Origin: Couchioplanes caeruleus | Lineage (GTDB): Bacteria; Actinomycetota; Actinomycetes; Mycobacteriales; Micromonosporaceae | Length of the DNA: 64,000 nucleotides | Direction: 5' to 3' | NCBI RefSeq assembly: GCF_003751945.1 | Contig: NZ_RJKL01000001.1 | Location: forward strand, 6,138,001 to 6,202,000 | Shown: positions 45,632 to 54,501 of the stretch, piece after piece | Layout: each line of letters opens with the position of its first letter | Numbering within the stretch: position 1 is the stretch's first letter | Translations under genes and position numbers: made by a program | The notes under the pieces: model-generated | Seen by the model: the letters and a program-made list of their open reading frames with translations, nothing else | Told to the model about the DNA's origin: nothing | Databases searched by the model: none

Positions 45632-46969
45632 GTGGCGCTGATCGAGCTGGGCGCCGAGACACCGGCTCAGCCCGAGGGGACCACCCCGCCCCCCGCGTAC
45701 GTCTACCGCCGCCTGGGTCTGCTCCTCGCCGCGGTCCTCGCCCTGGCCCTCGGCGGCGCCGCCCCGGCCACGGCCGGGATGTGGCGGCATCTCGGCGACG
45801 TGCCGCTGGCCCGCGCCACGGACTACCTGGTCTCCGGCGGCCGCGTCTACGTGCTCGACGCCGCCGACGACCAGGCGCCCCGGATCGCCGCCTGGGCCAC
45901 CGATCCGGTACGGCAGTTGTGGAACGTGCCCGGACCGCCCGGCGACGAGGCCGAGCCGTACTTCCTCAGCGCCGTGTCGGACGGTGTGGTCCTGCTCCGC
46001 AGCGGCCGGACCACCGCCTTCCTCGACGCCGAGACCGGTGCGCCGCGCTGGCGTTCGCCCACCCTGGTGCAGCCGCTCGGCGACCGCACCGGCCTGGTCC
46101 AGGAGGAACGGTTCCGGCCCGGCACCGAATACGATCCGGACTCCGGCGCGCCCGGCCCGTTGTACGGCACGACCGGCGAGGTCCTGCACACCGAGCCCGC
46201 GCTCAGCACCTCTCTGTCCCGCGTCGACCTCGCCACCGGCCGCCGCCACTGGACCGTCTCGGAGCCGGGCTCGATCTCGGCGACGGCGACCGGCGGCCCG
46301 CACGGGGAGATCGTGGTGCTCTCCGCCGGTCGCCTCGCGGTGCGCGCGTCCGCGACCGGCGCCGTGCTGCGCGAACGCGAGATGCCACGGGCGAACGACG
46401 ACAAGCCGAGCTGGTTCGAGCTCGGCGGCGAGGTCGTGCTGGTCCACCACGGTGCCTTCGGCGAGCGGGGCCACGTCACCGCGTATGCGTGGGACACCCT
46501 TGCCCCGCTCTGGCAGCACGACCAGCCGGAGGCCCAGGGCAACGCGGCGTCCTGCTCCGGACTGCCCTGCCGGCACACCGGCACAGGCCTGGTGGTCCTG
46601 GACCCCGGCACGGGTGCCACCCTCTGGGAGGCCGGCTCCGAGGCCGACCTCCTCGCCTTCGGCGCCGGGACGGTGCTGCATCTCGAGTCCCGGGCTCGTC
46701 TGCTGCGGACGCTCGACCGGCGCACCGGGCGGCCGGAGATCGACCTGACGCCGTGGGGCGGCTCCGTGCCCCTGCCGGACGGCGACGCGTACCTGCTGAC
46801 CAGGCAGGAACCGGACGGGGCCACCGTCGTGGGTCTGTTGCGGGCCGGGGCCGCGACGGTCCGGCAGCTCGGCCGCCTCACCGGCGGCGTCGATCGATGC
46901 CGCGCCGACGCCACTCACGTCGGCTGCGAGGTGCCCGGAGGCGTGGCGATCTACCGCTTCGGACCGTAG
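45632..46969 (+). CDS. Membrane-anchored PQQ-like beta-propeller protein, paralog 2
   Basis: The 445-aa paralog follows two bases after the first stop, in one operon. It begins VALIELGAE, has one membrane helix (about residues 26-48) and an extracytoplasmic propeller. The conserved pairs are CSGLPC and CRADATHVGC. Blade repeats include FLDAETGAPRWRS, VDLATGRRHWTV and VLDPGTGATLWEAG. It could partner with paralogs 1 and 3. The start is GTG 45632. Confidence 0.85.
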   Translation: MALIELGAETPAQPEGTTPPPAYVYRRLGLLLAAVLALALGGAAPATAGMWRHLGDVPLARATDYLVSGGRVYVLDAADDQAPRIAAWATDPVRQLWNVPGPPGDEAEPYFLSAVSDGVVLLRSGRTTAFLDAETGAPRWRSPTLVQPLGDRTGLVQEERFRPGTEYDPDSGAPGPLYGTTGEVLHTEPALSTSLSRVDLATGRRHWTVSEPGSISATATGGPHGEIVVLSAGRLAVRASATGAVLREREMPRANDDKPSWFELGGEVVLVHHGAFGERGHVTAYAWDTLAPLWQHDQPEAQGNAASCSGLPCRHTGTGLVVLDPGTGATLWEAGSEADLLAFGAGTVLHLESRARLLRTLDRRTGRPEIDLTPWGGSVPLPDGDAYLLTRQEPDGATVVGLLRAGAATVRQLGRLTGGVDRCRADATHVGCEVPGGVAIYRFGP

Positions 46970-47008
46970 GGCCGGGCAGCGCGCTGCCGTGGGGCGCACA
47001 ATGGCGGC

Positions 47009-48328
47009 GTGGGTGACGTCGTCATCGACCTCGGCGAGCTGCGCCACCGGGAGCAGCCGCCGCCCCCGCCCGAGCGCCGGAGACCGCGTCCCAGGGCCGG
47101 GCTGGCCGCCGTCGCCGTCGTGCTGATCGCGCTGGCCGGCGGTGCGGTGCCGCGGTCGCCGCAGCGGTCGCCGATCGTCGTGCCCGCCGCGATCGGGGAC
47201 ACCATGGTCGTCGAGCGGGATCTTCTGCACGTGGTCGACGCGTCCGCGCCGCGGCTGTCGGAGGTGCGCAACCGGGTTGTCAGCACGTATGCGCTGCCCG
47301 CCGGGGAGCTGCTGTTCCGCACCACGGCGGCGGTGCCCGGCGCCGTTCTCGCGGTGACCCTCGCCGGGGGCGCGGTGCTGGTGTCGTACCAGGCCGACAC
47401 CGTCGGCACCGAGGCCACGGTCGCGGTGGCCGCCGGAACCTCCCACATGCTCTGGCAGGCGCCCGCGCGCCTGCTCAGTGTCTCCGTCGCCGACGGTGCC
47501 GTGCTGCTGCGCGGGACCGGCCCGCGGCTCGGCGGTGCGACCTGGTACGGCCTCGACCTCGCCAGCGGCCGGCGCCGCTGGACTGTGCGCCCGCCCGTCG
47601 CGGGACAGACCACCGAGGCCGGGTACGACGCCGACGGCTTCCCGCACCGCCTGGTCACCGCCACCGCCGCCGGGCGCGTGGAGGCCCGGGACACGGTCAC
47701 CGGCCGGGTGGTCGCCGCCGTGGACGTCGCCGTGCCGCCGAGCTGGTCGCGCCGCGGCGTCACGGTCTGGCCGGCCGGGGACCGCGTGCTGGTCGGCGGG
47801 CTCGGCGGGGTGACCGCGTACGACCTGAGCGATCTTCGCCGGCGCTGGACCAGCCCGCTCGACCTGGCCGGCCGCTGGGTCGAGCCCGGCTGCGCCGGCG
47901 GGATCTGCCTGTTCGGTTATCGCGGCGGCGTCGAGGTCGTCGACCGGGACACCGGGGCGCTTCGGTGGTCCAGCCCGCGCTGGACCTCGGCCCTGGAGGT
48001 CGGTCCGTACCTGCTGGTCACCGGCGGGGAGGGCCTCGAGGCGCGGTACCCGCTGGCGGTCGTCGACGCCCGGACCGGCGCGCCGCAGGGCGACTTCGGC
48101 GGGTGGCGCGCGGTCGGCGCGGTCCGCGCCGACGGCAGCGTGGTGGGGCTGCGGCAACGCATCGGCGACGACGTCGTCTGGTACGCGGCCCTCGACCCGC
48201 GGACCCGCTCCGTCCGGGTGCTCGGCGAGGCCACCGGCGTCTCGGGCGACTGCCGGGCCGCCGGTGACGTCCTGGTCTGCCGCGGCATCGACGCGTCTGT
48301 CGGGATCTGGCCCCTTACCGGATCGTGA
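47009..48328 (+). CDS. Membrane-anchored PQQ-like beta-propeller protein, paralog 3
   Basis: The 439-aa paralog begins GDVVIDLGELRHRE, with a basic Pro/Arg stretch before the membrane helix (about residues 30-47) and then a propeller with LDLASGRRRWTV and VDRDTGALRWSS. Its cysteines are CAGGIC and CRAAGDVLVC, at the same places as in the two upstream genes. CACAAT lies six bases before GTG 47009, so it may have its own leaderless transcript. The two-component system starts 87 nt downstream. Confidence 0.85.
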   Translation: MGDVVIDLGELRHREQPPPPPERRRPRPRAGLAAVAVVLIALAGGAVPRSPQRSPIVVPAAIGDTMVVERDLLHVVDASAPRLSEVRNRVVSTYALPAGELLFRTTAAVPGAVLAVTLAGGAVLVSYQADTVGTEATVAVAAGTSHMLWQAPARLLSVSVADGAVLLRGTGPRLGGATWYGLDLASGRRRWTVRPPVAGQTTEAGYDADGFPHRLVTATAAGRVEARDTVTGRVVAAVDVAVPPSWSRRGVTVWPAGDRVLVGGLGGVTAYDLSDLRRRWTSPLDLAGRWVEPGCAGGICLFGYRGGVEVVDRDTGALRWSSPRWTSALEVGPYLLVTGGEGLEARYPLAVVDARTGAPQGDFGGWRAVGAVRADGSVVGLRQRIGDDVVWYAALDPRTRSVRVLGEATGVSGDCRAAGDVLVCRGIDASVGIWPLTGS

Positions 48329-48415
48329 CCCGCGGGTAGCCTGGCACTCACAGCCTCTTCACACCGCTGCGGTAAAGCTGGGCGGCGGGCTGAGAAGGAT
48401 CCGGAGGACCCGCGG

Positions 48416-49108
48416 GTGCGCGTGCTGGTGGTGGAAGACGAGCGGAACCTCTGCGATGCGATCGCGCGAGGGCTGCGGCGCAAGGGCATGGCGGTCGACG
48501 TCGCCTATGACGGCACGAGCGGCCACGAGATGGCGTACGTGACGCGCTACGACGTCGTGGTGCTCGACCGGGACCTGCCCGGCATGCACGGCGACGAGAT
48601 CTGCGCGGCGCTGGTCGAGTCCGGCGCGCTGACCCGGGTGCTGATGCTCACCGCCAGCGGCACCGTCGCCGACCGGGTGGAGGGCCTCCAACTCGGCGCC
48701 GACGACTACCTGCCCAAGCCGTTCGCCTTCGACGAGCTGGTCGCCCGGGTCCAGGCGCTCGGCCGGCGCGCCACGCCGGCGGCGCCGCCGGTGCTGACGG
48801 TCGGCGACCTCGTCCTCGACCAGACCCGCCGGGTGGTCACCCGCGGCGGCGCCCCGATCGAGCTCACCAACAAGGAGTTCGGCGTCCTCGAGGAGCTGCT
48901 CAAGGCCCGCGGCGGGGTGGTATCCAGCGAGGAGCTGCTGGAACGGGTCTGGGATGCCAACACCGACCCGTTCACGACGACCGTACGGGTCACGGTCATG
49001 ACCCTGCGCAAGAAGGTCGGCGACCCGCCGCTGATCGAGACGGTGGTCGGAGCCGGATACCGCGTTCCCGATCCCGTCGTGGTGGCCCCCGCGGGCGGCC
49101 CGGCGTGA
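48416..49108 (+). CDS. OmpR/PhoB-family response regulator
   Basis: The 230-aa regulator has a receiver domain (acidic pocket VVEDE, phosphoacceptor Asp51 in VVLDRDLPG, Lys101 in YLPKPF) and a winged-helix DNA-binding domain (from about 130; LTNKEFGVLEELLKARGGVV and TVRVTVMTLRKKVGD). The start is GTG 48416 after CGGAGGA. It overlaps the histidine kinase by four bases (GTGA). Targets are unknown; the adjacent propeller genes or proline-rich protein genes are candidates. Confidence 0.93.
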   Translation: MRVLVVEDERNLCDAIARGLRRKGMAVDVAYDGTSGHEMAYVTRYDVVVLDRDLPGMHGDEICAALVESGALTRVLMLTASGTVADRVEGLQLGADDYLPKPFAFDELVARVQALGRRATPAAPPVLTVGDLVLDQTRRVVTRGGAPIELTNKEFGVLEELLKARGGVVSSEELLERVWDANTDPFTTTVRVTVMTLRKKVGDPPLIETVVGAGYRVPDPVVVAPAGGPA

Positions 49109-50331
49109 CCGTCTACGCCACCCGGCGCGAGCGGATGCGCCTGCGCCCGACGCTCCGACTCCGACTCACCCTGCTCAACGGCATCCTGCTCGTCGGCGCC
49201 GGCGGGATCCTGGTCCTGCTCGCCTGGCTGCTCGTCGGCGCGGTGAACCCGAAGGACAAGCTCCAGCCCGGCAGCAATGTCACCCTCGCCGACGGCAGTC
49301 GCCTCGACGCGCTCACGTGGCAGACCTCCTTCGTCGACACCGCCTCGCGGGAGCTTCTCGTCAAGGGCCTGCTGGCGCTCTTCGCCATCGGCATCATCGG
49401 CATCGCGGGGGCGTACGCCGTGGCCGGGCGTGCGCTGCGCCCGCTGCACCACGTGACGGCGACCGCCCGCCGGCTCGGCGAGGAGACGCTCGACCAGCGG
49501 ATCCGCTACTCCGGCGCGGACGACGAGGTAGCCGAGCTGGCCCGCACCTTCGACGCGATGCTCGACCGGCTCGCCTGCGCCTTCGAGTCCCAGAAACGCT
49601 TCGTGGCGAACGCCTCGCACGAGCTGCGGACGCCGCTGGCGGTCATGCGTACGGAGATCGACGTGACCCTCAGCGACGACGAGGCGGACGTGGCCGAGTA
49701 CCGCCGCATGGCCAAGGTGGTTCGCAACGCCTCCGAGCGCGCCAACGGGCTGGTCGACGCGCTGCTGGTGCTGGCCCGCAGCGAGGCCCAGTCGGGCCGC
49801 CGCCTGGTCCGCAAGGTCCCGGCCGACCTGGCGACGAGCGTCTACAACGCGCTGTCCGCGGTGAAGGCGGAGGCGGAGCGGATGAAGCTCGACGTGACGA
49901 CCGACCTCGAGGCGGCCAACGTGGTGGGCGACCCCAGCCTGCTGGACCGGCTCGCGGGCAACCTCATCGAGAACGCGATCCGCTACAACCACCTGCTGGG
50001 CAAGCTCTGGCTGCGCACCGGCAACGTGGACGGGCAGGCGCAGCTCGTCGTCGGCAACACCGGTTTCGAGGTGGACCCGGCGGACGTGCCGGGGCTGTTC
50101 GAGCCGTTCCGCCGGGGCGGGTGGGAACGCACCGGGTCCCGTGGGTCGGGCCTGGGCCTGTCCATCGTCCGCGCGGTCTGCGACGCCCACGGCGGGACGG
50201 TGTCGGCCGTCGCGCAGCCCGGCGGAGGGCTGGAGGTGACGGTGAGCCTGCCGGCGGCCGACACGACCCCGGTGGTCGCCGCGTCAGCCGCCGTACGGCG
50301 CACCAAGGGCCTCGGCATCGCCCCGGGCTGA
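49105..50331 (+). CDS. Sensor histidine kinase
   Basis: The 408-aa kinase has two membrane helices (about residues 22-46 and 87-108) around a short extracytoplasmic loop of 40 residues. A HAMP domain, the H box ASHELRTPLAV (His172), the N box LIENAIRYN (Asn290) and the GSGLGLSIV ATP lid follow. The short sensor loop suggests that it senses an envelope or membrane cue or a partner protein. It is cotranscribed with the response regulator. Confidence 0.93.
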   Translation: MTVYATRRERMRLRPTLRLRLTLLNGILLVGAGGILVLLAWLLVGAVNPKDKLQPGSNVTLADGSRLDALTWQTSFVDTASRELLVKGLLALFAIGIIGIAGAYAVAGRALRPLHHVTATARRLGEETLDQRIRYSGADDEVAELARTFDAMLDRLACAFESQKRFVANASHELRTPLAVMRTEIDVTLSDDEADVAEYRRMAKVVRNASERANGLVDALLVLARSEAQSGRRLVRKVPADLATSVYNALSAVKAEAERMKLDVTTDLEAANVVGDPSLLDRLAGNLIENAIRYNHLLGKLWLRTGNVDGQAQLVVGNTGFEVDPADVPGLFEPFRRGGWERTGSRGSGLGLSIVRAVCDAHGGTVSAVAQPGGGLEVTVSLPAADTTPVVAASAAVRRTKGLGIAPG

Positions 50332-50333
50332 GG

Positions 50334-51290
50334 TCAGTTCGAGACCTTCTCGACCTGCGCCCGAAGCTTCGGGAACTCCGCCTTGGCGGCGCTCATCGAC
50401 TTGTAGTACGAGATCAGCAGGCCCACGCTGCCGTCGTCCGCCCAGCCGCACACCACCACCGGAGCGCCGCCCGCCTCGCCCTTGCCGCACTTGGCCACGC
50501 CGCCGAGGCTGCCCGACGAGGGCGTGGTGAGGCCGGTGAGCATGAGGCCGCTGATGCCCGCGCCCAGGAAGGTCGCGTTCAGCTCGCGCTGCGGGTCCTC
50601 CACCTCGGAGGCCACCGCGGCGACGACGACGAGATCCCGCTCCGCGGGGGTGCCGTACAGGGCGCCGACCGTCTCGGTGGCCCGGGGCATCTTGCGGAGC
50701 TCTTCCTTGAGCTGGTCGACCGCCCCGGTGAACTGCGGGTCGGTCACCTTCGGGCGTCCGCCCAGCGTCCTGGGCTCCACGACGGTGATCTCGGCGGCCG
50801 GCTCCTCGGTCGCCTCGGTCTGCTCCGGCGTGGGGCTGGCGGTCGCGGTAGGGGCGACCGTTCGCGACGTGGTGACGTCGTCGGTGGCGTTGCGGCCCAC
50901 CAGATAGAGCGCCGTGCCGCCGCCGACGCAGAGCACGAGGACCACCGCGATCGACACGAGGGTGATGGCCAGGGTCCGCGACTTGGGCTTCGGGGGCGGC
51001 GGATAGCCGGCACCCATCGGCGGCCCGGACTGCGGATATCCGGCCTGGCCGTACTCCGGCTGCGGGTACGGAGGCTGCACGCCGTACCCGGGCTGCGGCG
51101 GGTAGCCGGGGGGCACCGACGGCGGCACGTCCGGGTTCGGCTGACCCTGGTACGGCGACGCCGGGTAGCCCTGCTGGGGCGGCATCGGCTGCGTCGGGCT
51201 CGGCTGGCCGCCGAATGCCGGAGCGGGCGGGGTATAGGGCTGTCCCGGGAACTGCTCGGGATAGGGCGGTTGGTTCGGCGGCTGTGACAT
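50334..51290 (-). CDS. Proline-rich single-pass membrane protein, paralog A
   Basis: The 318-aa protein has a long Pro/Gln/Gly/Tyr-rich cytoplasmic N terminus (residues 1-95), one membrane helix (about 98-122), a Thr/Glu/Pro linker, and an extracytoplasmic domain beginning ITVVEPRTLGGRPKVTDP. A C-x12-C pair follows in KCGKGEAGGAPVVVCGW. The ATG 51290 is chosen because GGAG lies five bases before it. The next gene encodes a paralog. Function is unknown; the gene ends only 3 nt from the histidine kinase stop on the other strand. Confidence 0.78.
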   Translation of the reverse strand: MSQPPNQPPYPEQFPGQPYTPPAPAFGGQPSPTQPMPPQQGYPASPYQGQPNPDVPPSVPPGYPPQPGYGVQPPYPQPEYGQAGYPQSGPPMGAGYPPPPKPKSRTLAITLVSIAVVLVLCVGGGTALYLVGRNATDDVTTSRTVAPTATASPTPEQTEATEEPAAEITVVEPRTLGGRPKVTDPQFTGAVDQLKEELRKMPRATETVGALYGTPAERDLVVVAAVASEVEDPQRELNATFLGAGISGLMLTGLTTPSSGSLGGVAKCGKGEAGGAPVVVCGWADDGSVGLLISYYKSMSAAKAEFPKLRAQVEKVSN

Positions 51291-51357
51291 CAACGCTCCA
51301 GGGTTCGGGCTGGGGCGAGCTTAGCCGTATCGAGGCCGGTGTGGTCTCCCGTAAAGA

Positions 51358-51400
51358 GCGAGCCCCGCCACACCGGACGGACCGGGTGGGCGGGGCTCGC
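51358..51400. terminator. Hairpin after proline-rich paralog B
   Basis: A perfect 12-bp stem (GCGAGCCCCGCC at 51358-51369 with its complement at 51389-51400) lies 29 nt past the stop of the minus-strand paralog B. It probably ends that transcript before paralog A. Confidence 0.7.
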
Positions 51401-51428
51401 CGCGAGGGCGGTGCCGCGGCGTGACGCC

Positions 51429-52244
51429 TCAGGCCTTCTTCTCGACCTGGCCGCGCATCGCGATGAACTCCTTCTCGAGCTCGGCCTTGCCCTTGAAGAG
51501 CATCGCGATCATGCCGACGCTGCCGTTGTCGGACCACACGCAGACCGCCATCTTGATGTTCTGCATCTCGCTGTCGCCGCACTTGGCGATGCCGCCCAGC
51601 GGACCCGGGTCGGTCTCGGTGAGGTTGTTGATGTTGAAGCCGCCCTTACCGATGCCCTTGGAGAACTCGTCGTAGCGGCTCTGCGCGGAGCCGTTGATCG
51701 ACGAGACCGCCGCCACCATGACGAGGTCCTGCTTCTGGACGTCGCCGTAGACGGCGCCGACCGACGCGGTCGCGCCGGGCACGTCGCCCATCGCGCCGTT
51801 GAGGCTGTTCCGCAGGGCCGGGTCGCTGGCCTTGGCCCGCCCGCCGAGGGTCTCCGGCTCCACCACGGTGATCTTCGAGGCGTCGACGACCTGGTCGATC
51901 TTCTCTTTGCCGAAGTAGACGGCGGCACCGATGCCGCCGACGCAGAGGAGGGCCAGCACGCCGAAGACGATCAGCACGATCTTGAGTGCCGATCCCTTCT
52001 TCTTCGCCGGGGGCGCCCCGAACTGCGGTGCCGCGCCGCCGGGGGGCGGGTAGGCGCCCGTTCCGGGGGGCGGCGGGAAAGCGCCGGCTCCCGACGTGGG
52101 CGGCGGCGGGTAGGCCTCCGCTCCGGGCGGCGGCGGGTATCCGCCGGGCGGCGGATACGAGCCGGGAGCCGCCGGCGGCTGGTAGCCACCGCCCGACTCG
52201 GGACCGGGCTGGCCGGGAGGGGGCGGGTAGGGCGGCTGTGACAT
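51429..52244 (-). CDS. Proline-rich single-pass membrane protein, paralog B
   Basis: The 271-aa protein has a Pro/Gly/Tyr-rich N terminus (residues 1-85), a membrane helix (about 88-110), and an extracytoplasmic domain (ITVVEPETLGGRAKASDP, VGAVYGDVQKQDLVMVAAV, GGIAKCGDSEMQNIKMAVCVW). It aligns with paralog A over the whole outer domain including C-x12-C. The start ATG 52244 follows GGAG. No known family is recognised. Confidence 0.8.
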   Translation of the reverse strand: MSQPPYPPPPGQPGPESGGGYQPPAAPGSYPPPGGYPPPPGAEAYPPPPTSGAGAFPPPPGTGAYPPPGGAAPQFGAPPAKKKGSALKIVLIVFGVLALLCVGGIGAAVYFGKEKIDQVVDASKITVVEPETLGGRAKASDPALRNSLNGAMGDVPGATASVGAVYGDVQKQDLVMVAAVSSINGSAQSRYDEFSKGIGKGGFNINNLTETDPGPLGGIAKCGDSEMQNIKMAVCVWSDNGSVGMIAMLFKGKAELEKEFIAMRGQVEKKA

Positions 52245-52383
52245 GAAAACTCCAGAACTAATGGGGTCAGCCGACGGAGCCTACCCACCACCGGTTGCGG
52301 GTGGGGTCGTCAAACCGTCACTGTTGCGGTCCAAGACTGCCGAGACCCGTCACAGTTGCGGCACAGGAGTGCCGGGACGAAGA

Positions 52384-52415
52384 ACGCCCCCGCGCCGGTG
52401 CGGGCGCGGGGGCGT
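52384..52415. terminator. Terminator of the fadAB operon
   Basis: A perfect 13-bp stem (ACGCCCCCGCGCC at 52384-52396 with its complement at 52403-52415) has a six-base loop. It stands 17 nt past the fadB stop and is followed on the minus strand by TTCTTCG. Confidence 0.85.
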
Positions 52416-52431
52416 CGGTGCCTTCGTGGCG

Positions 52432-54501
52432 TCAGGCCGGCACGCTGGCCAGGCCCTCGGGCAGGAAGCGCTTGCCCGTCACCCGCTCGGACGTGCCGCT
52501 GCGGTCCAGGTACGGCGTCACGCCGCCCAGGTGGAACGGCCAGCCGGCGCCGAGGATCATGCACAGGTCGATGTCCTGTGCCTCGGCGACCACGCCCTCG
52601 TCCAGCATGAGCCGGATCTCCTGCGCGAGCGCGTCGAGCGCCTTCTGGCGTACCTCGTCGGCGGTCAGCGGGGCGTCTCCGCCCTCGACCAGCTTGACCA
52701 CCTCGGGGTTGATCTCGTCGTCGACCATCAGCGGCAGGCCGGCGTCGACGATCTTCTTCAGGTTGGGGCTGTCGCCGAAGCGGTCCGGGAACGCCTGGTG
52801 CAGCGTGCCGCCCACGTGGTAGGCCACGGCCGGGCCGACGAGCTGCAGCAGCGCGATCGGGCGCATCGGCAGGCCCAGCGGGTCCAGCGCGGTGTCGACG
52901 GTCGCCAGCGGGGTGCCGGCGTCGATCGCCCGGAAGACCTCGCTCGTGAAGCGGGTCAGCAGGCGGTTGACCACGAACGCCGGGGCGTCCTTGACCAGCA
53001 CGCAGGACTTGCGGAGCTCCTTGCCGACCTCGAACGCCGTGGCCAGCGTGGCGTCGTCCGTACGCTCGCCCTTGATGATCTCGAGCAGCGGAAGCACCGC
53101 GACCGGGTTGAAGAAGTGGAAGCCGACGACCCGCTCGGGGTGCTCGAGGTCGGCCGCCATCTCGGTCACCGACAGCGAGGACGTGTTGGTGGCCAGCACG
53201 GTCTCCGGCCCGACGATCTTCTCGAGCTCGGCCCAGATCTGCTTCTTCAGGTCGAGGTTCTCGAAGACGGCCTCGATGACGAAGTCGGCGTCGGCGAAGA
53301 CGGACTTGTCCACCGAGCCGCTGACCAGGCCGCGCAGTTTGGCCGCGGTGCCCTCGTCCATCCGGCGCTTGCCGACCATCTTGTCGATCTGGCCGCGGAC
53401 GTACTCGACGCCCTTGTCCACCCGGCCCTGGTCGAGGTCGGTGAGCACGACCGGCACCTGCAGCCGCCGGGCGAACAGCAGCGCGAGCTGCGAGGCCATC
53501 AAGCCGGCGCCGACGATGCCGACCTTGGTGACCTTGCGGGCCAGGTCCTTGTCCGGCACGCCCACCGGCTTCTTGGCGCGACGCTGGACCAGGTCGAACG
53601 CGTACATGCTGGCCCGGCACTCGTCGCCCATGATGAGGTCGGCGAGGGCCTCGGTCTCGGCGGCGGTGCCGTCCTCGAACGACGCGTCCTTGGCGAGGGC
53701 GAGCAGCTCCAGCGCCTTGTTGGCGGACGGGACCGCGCCGTGCAGCTTCTCGTCGAGCTGCTGCTTGGCGAAGAAGAGCACGCCGTCCCACATGTCCCGG
53801 TCGATCTCGGGACGCGTCACGGTGATCTCGCCCTTGACGACCCCCGCGGCCCAGGCCAGCGAGTGCTCCAGGAAGTCGGCCGCCTCGAAGAGGGCGTCCG
53901 CGACGCCCATCTCGGCCGCCTGCTTCGGCTTGAGCACCTTCTGGGTGAGCGGGTTCTGCAGGATGATCTGCGCGGCGCCCGGCGCACCGATCAGGTTGGG
54001 CAGGAGCTGGCTGCCGCCCCAACCGGGGATCAGGCCGATCGCGACCTCGGGCAGGCCCAGCGCGGCCGCACCGGTGGAGACCGTGCGGTAGTGACAGTGC
54101 AGGGCGGTCTCGAGGCCACCGCCGAGCGTCGCGCCGTTGATGAACGCGAAGGTCGGGATGGTGGAGTTCTTCAGCCGGGCGAGGACCCGGTGGCCCAGCT
54201 CGCCCAGGGCGACGGCCTGCTCCCGCTGCTTGATCAGCGGCATGCCGGTGATGTCGGCGCCGACGCAGAAGATGTACGGCTTGCCGGTCACCGCGATGAA
54301 CGCCGGCTCCGCCTCGGTGGCCTTGGTGATCGCCTCGTCGAGCGAGCGCAGGCCGCCCGGGCCGAAGCTGTTGGGCTTCTTGTAGTCCAGCCCGTTGTCG
54401 AGGGTGATGAGCGCGGCGGGCTTGTCCAGGCCCGGCACCTTGACCAGGCGTACGAGCGCCTTGGTCACGACCTCGTTCGGGTACTCAGGCAGAGCCGTCA
54501 C
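52432..54501 (-). CDS. fadB: Fatty-acid oxidation complex alpha subunit (enoyl-CoA hydratase / 3-hydroxyacyl-CoA dehydrogenase)
   Basis: The 689-aa bifunctional enzyme has an N-terminal crotonase domain (FINGATLGGGLETALHCHYR, PEVAIGLIPGWGG). It also has a C-terminal 3-hydroxyacyl-CoA dehydrogenase with the NAD site KVGIVGAGLMASQLALLFAR and the catalytic His in VGFHFFNPVAVLPLLEII. It carries out the second and third steps of beta-oxidation and partners with the thiolase encoded just upstream; start GTG 54501 overlaps the thiolase stop by four bases. Confidence 0.92.
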   Translation of the reverse strand: MTALPEYPNEVVTKALVRLVKVPGLDKPAALITLDNGLDYKKPNSFGPGGLRSLDEAITKATEAEPAFIAVTGKPYIFCVGADITGMPLIKQREQAVALGELGHRVLARLKNSTIPTFAFINGATLGGGLETALHCHYRTVSTGAAALGLPEVAIGLIPGWGGSQLLPNLIGAPGAAQIILQNPLTQKVLKPKQAAEMGVADALFEAADFLEHSLAWAAGVVKGEITVTRPEIDRDMWDGVLFFAKQQLDEKLHGAVPSANKALELLALAKDASFEDGTAAETEALADLIMGDECRASMYAFDLVQRRAKKPVGVPDKDLARKVTKVGIVGAGLMASQLALLFARRLQVPVVLTDLDQGRVDKGVEYVRGQIDKMVGKRRMDEGTAAKLRGLVSGSVDKSVFADADFVIEAVFENLDLKKQIWAELEKIVGPETVLATNTSSLSVTEMAADLEHPERVVGFHFFNPVAVLPLLEIIKGERTDDATLATAFEVGKELRKSCVLVKDAPAFVVNRLLTRFTSEVFRAIDAGTPLATVDTALDPLGLPMRPIALLQLVGPAVAYHVGGTLHQAFPDRFGDSPNLKKIVDAGLPLMVDDEINPEVVKLVEGGDAPLTADEVRQKALDALAQEIRLMLDEGVVAEAQDIDLCMILGAGWPFHLGGVTPYLDRSGTSERVTGKRFLPEGLASVPA

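Noticed and set aside
45182..48157. A 991-codon minus-strand frame opposite the beta-propeller genes
   Set aside because: Same reason: a GC-bias shadow. The plus strand has three clear paralogs with starts and ribosome or promoter signals.
49317..51287. A 656-codon plus-strand frame across the kinase and proline-rich protein genes
   Set aside because: It is out of frame with the kinase and antisense to the proline-rich gene, with Arg/Gly-rich shadow composition.
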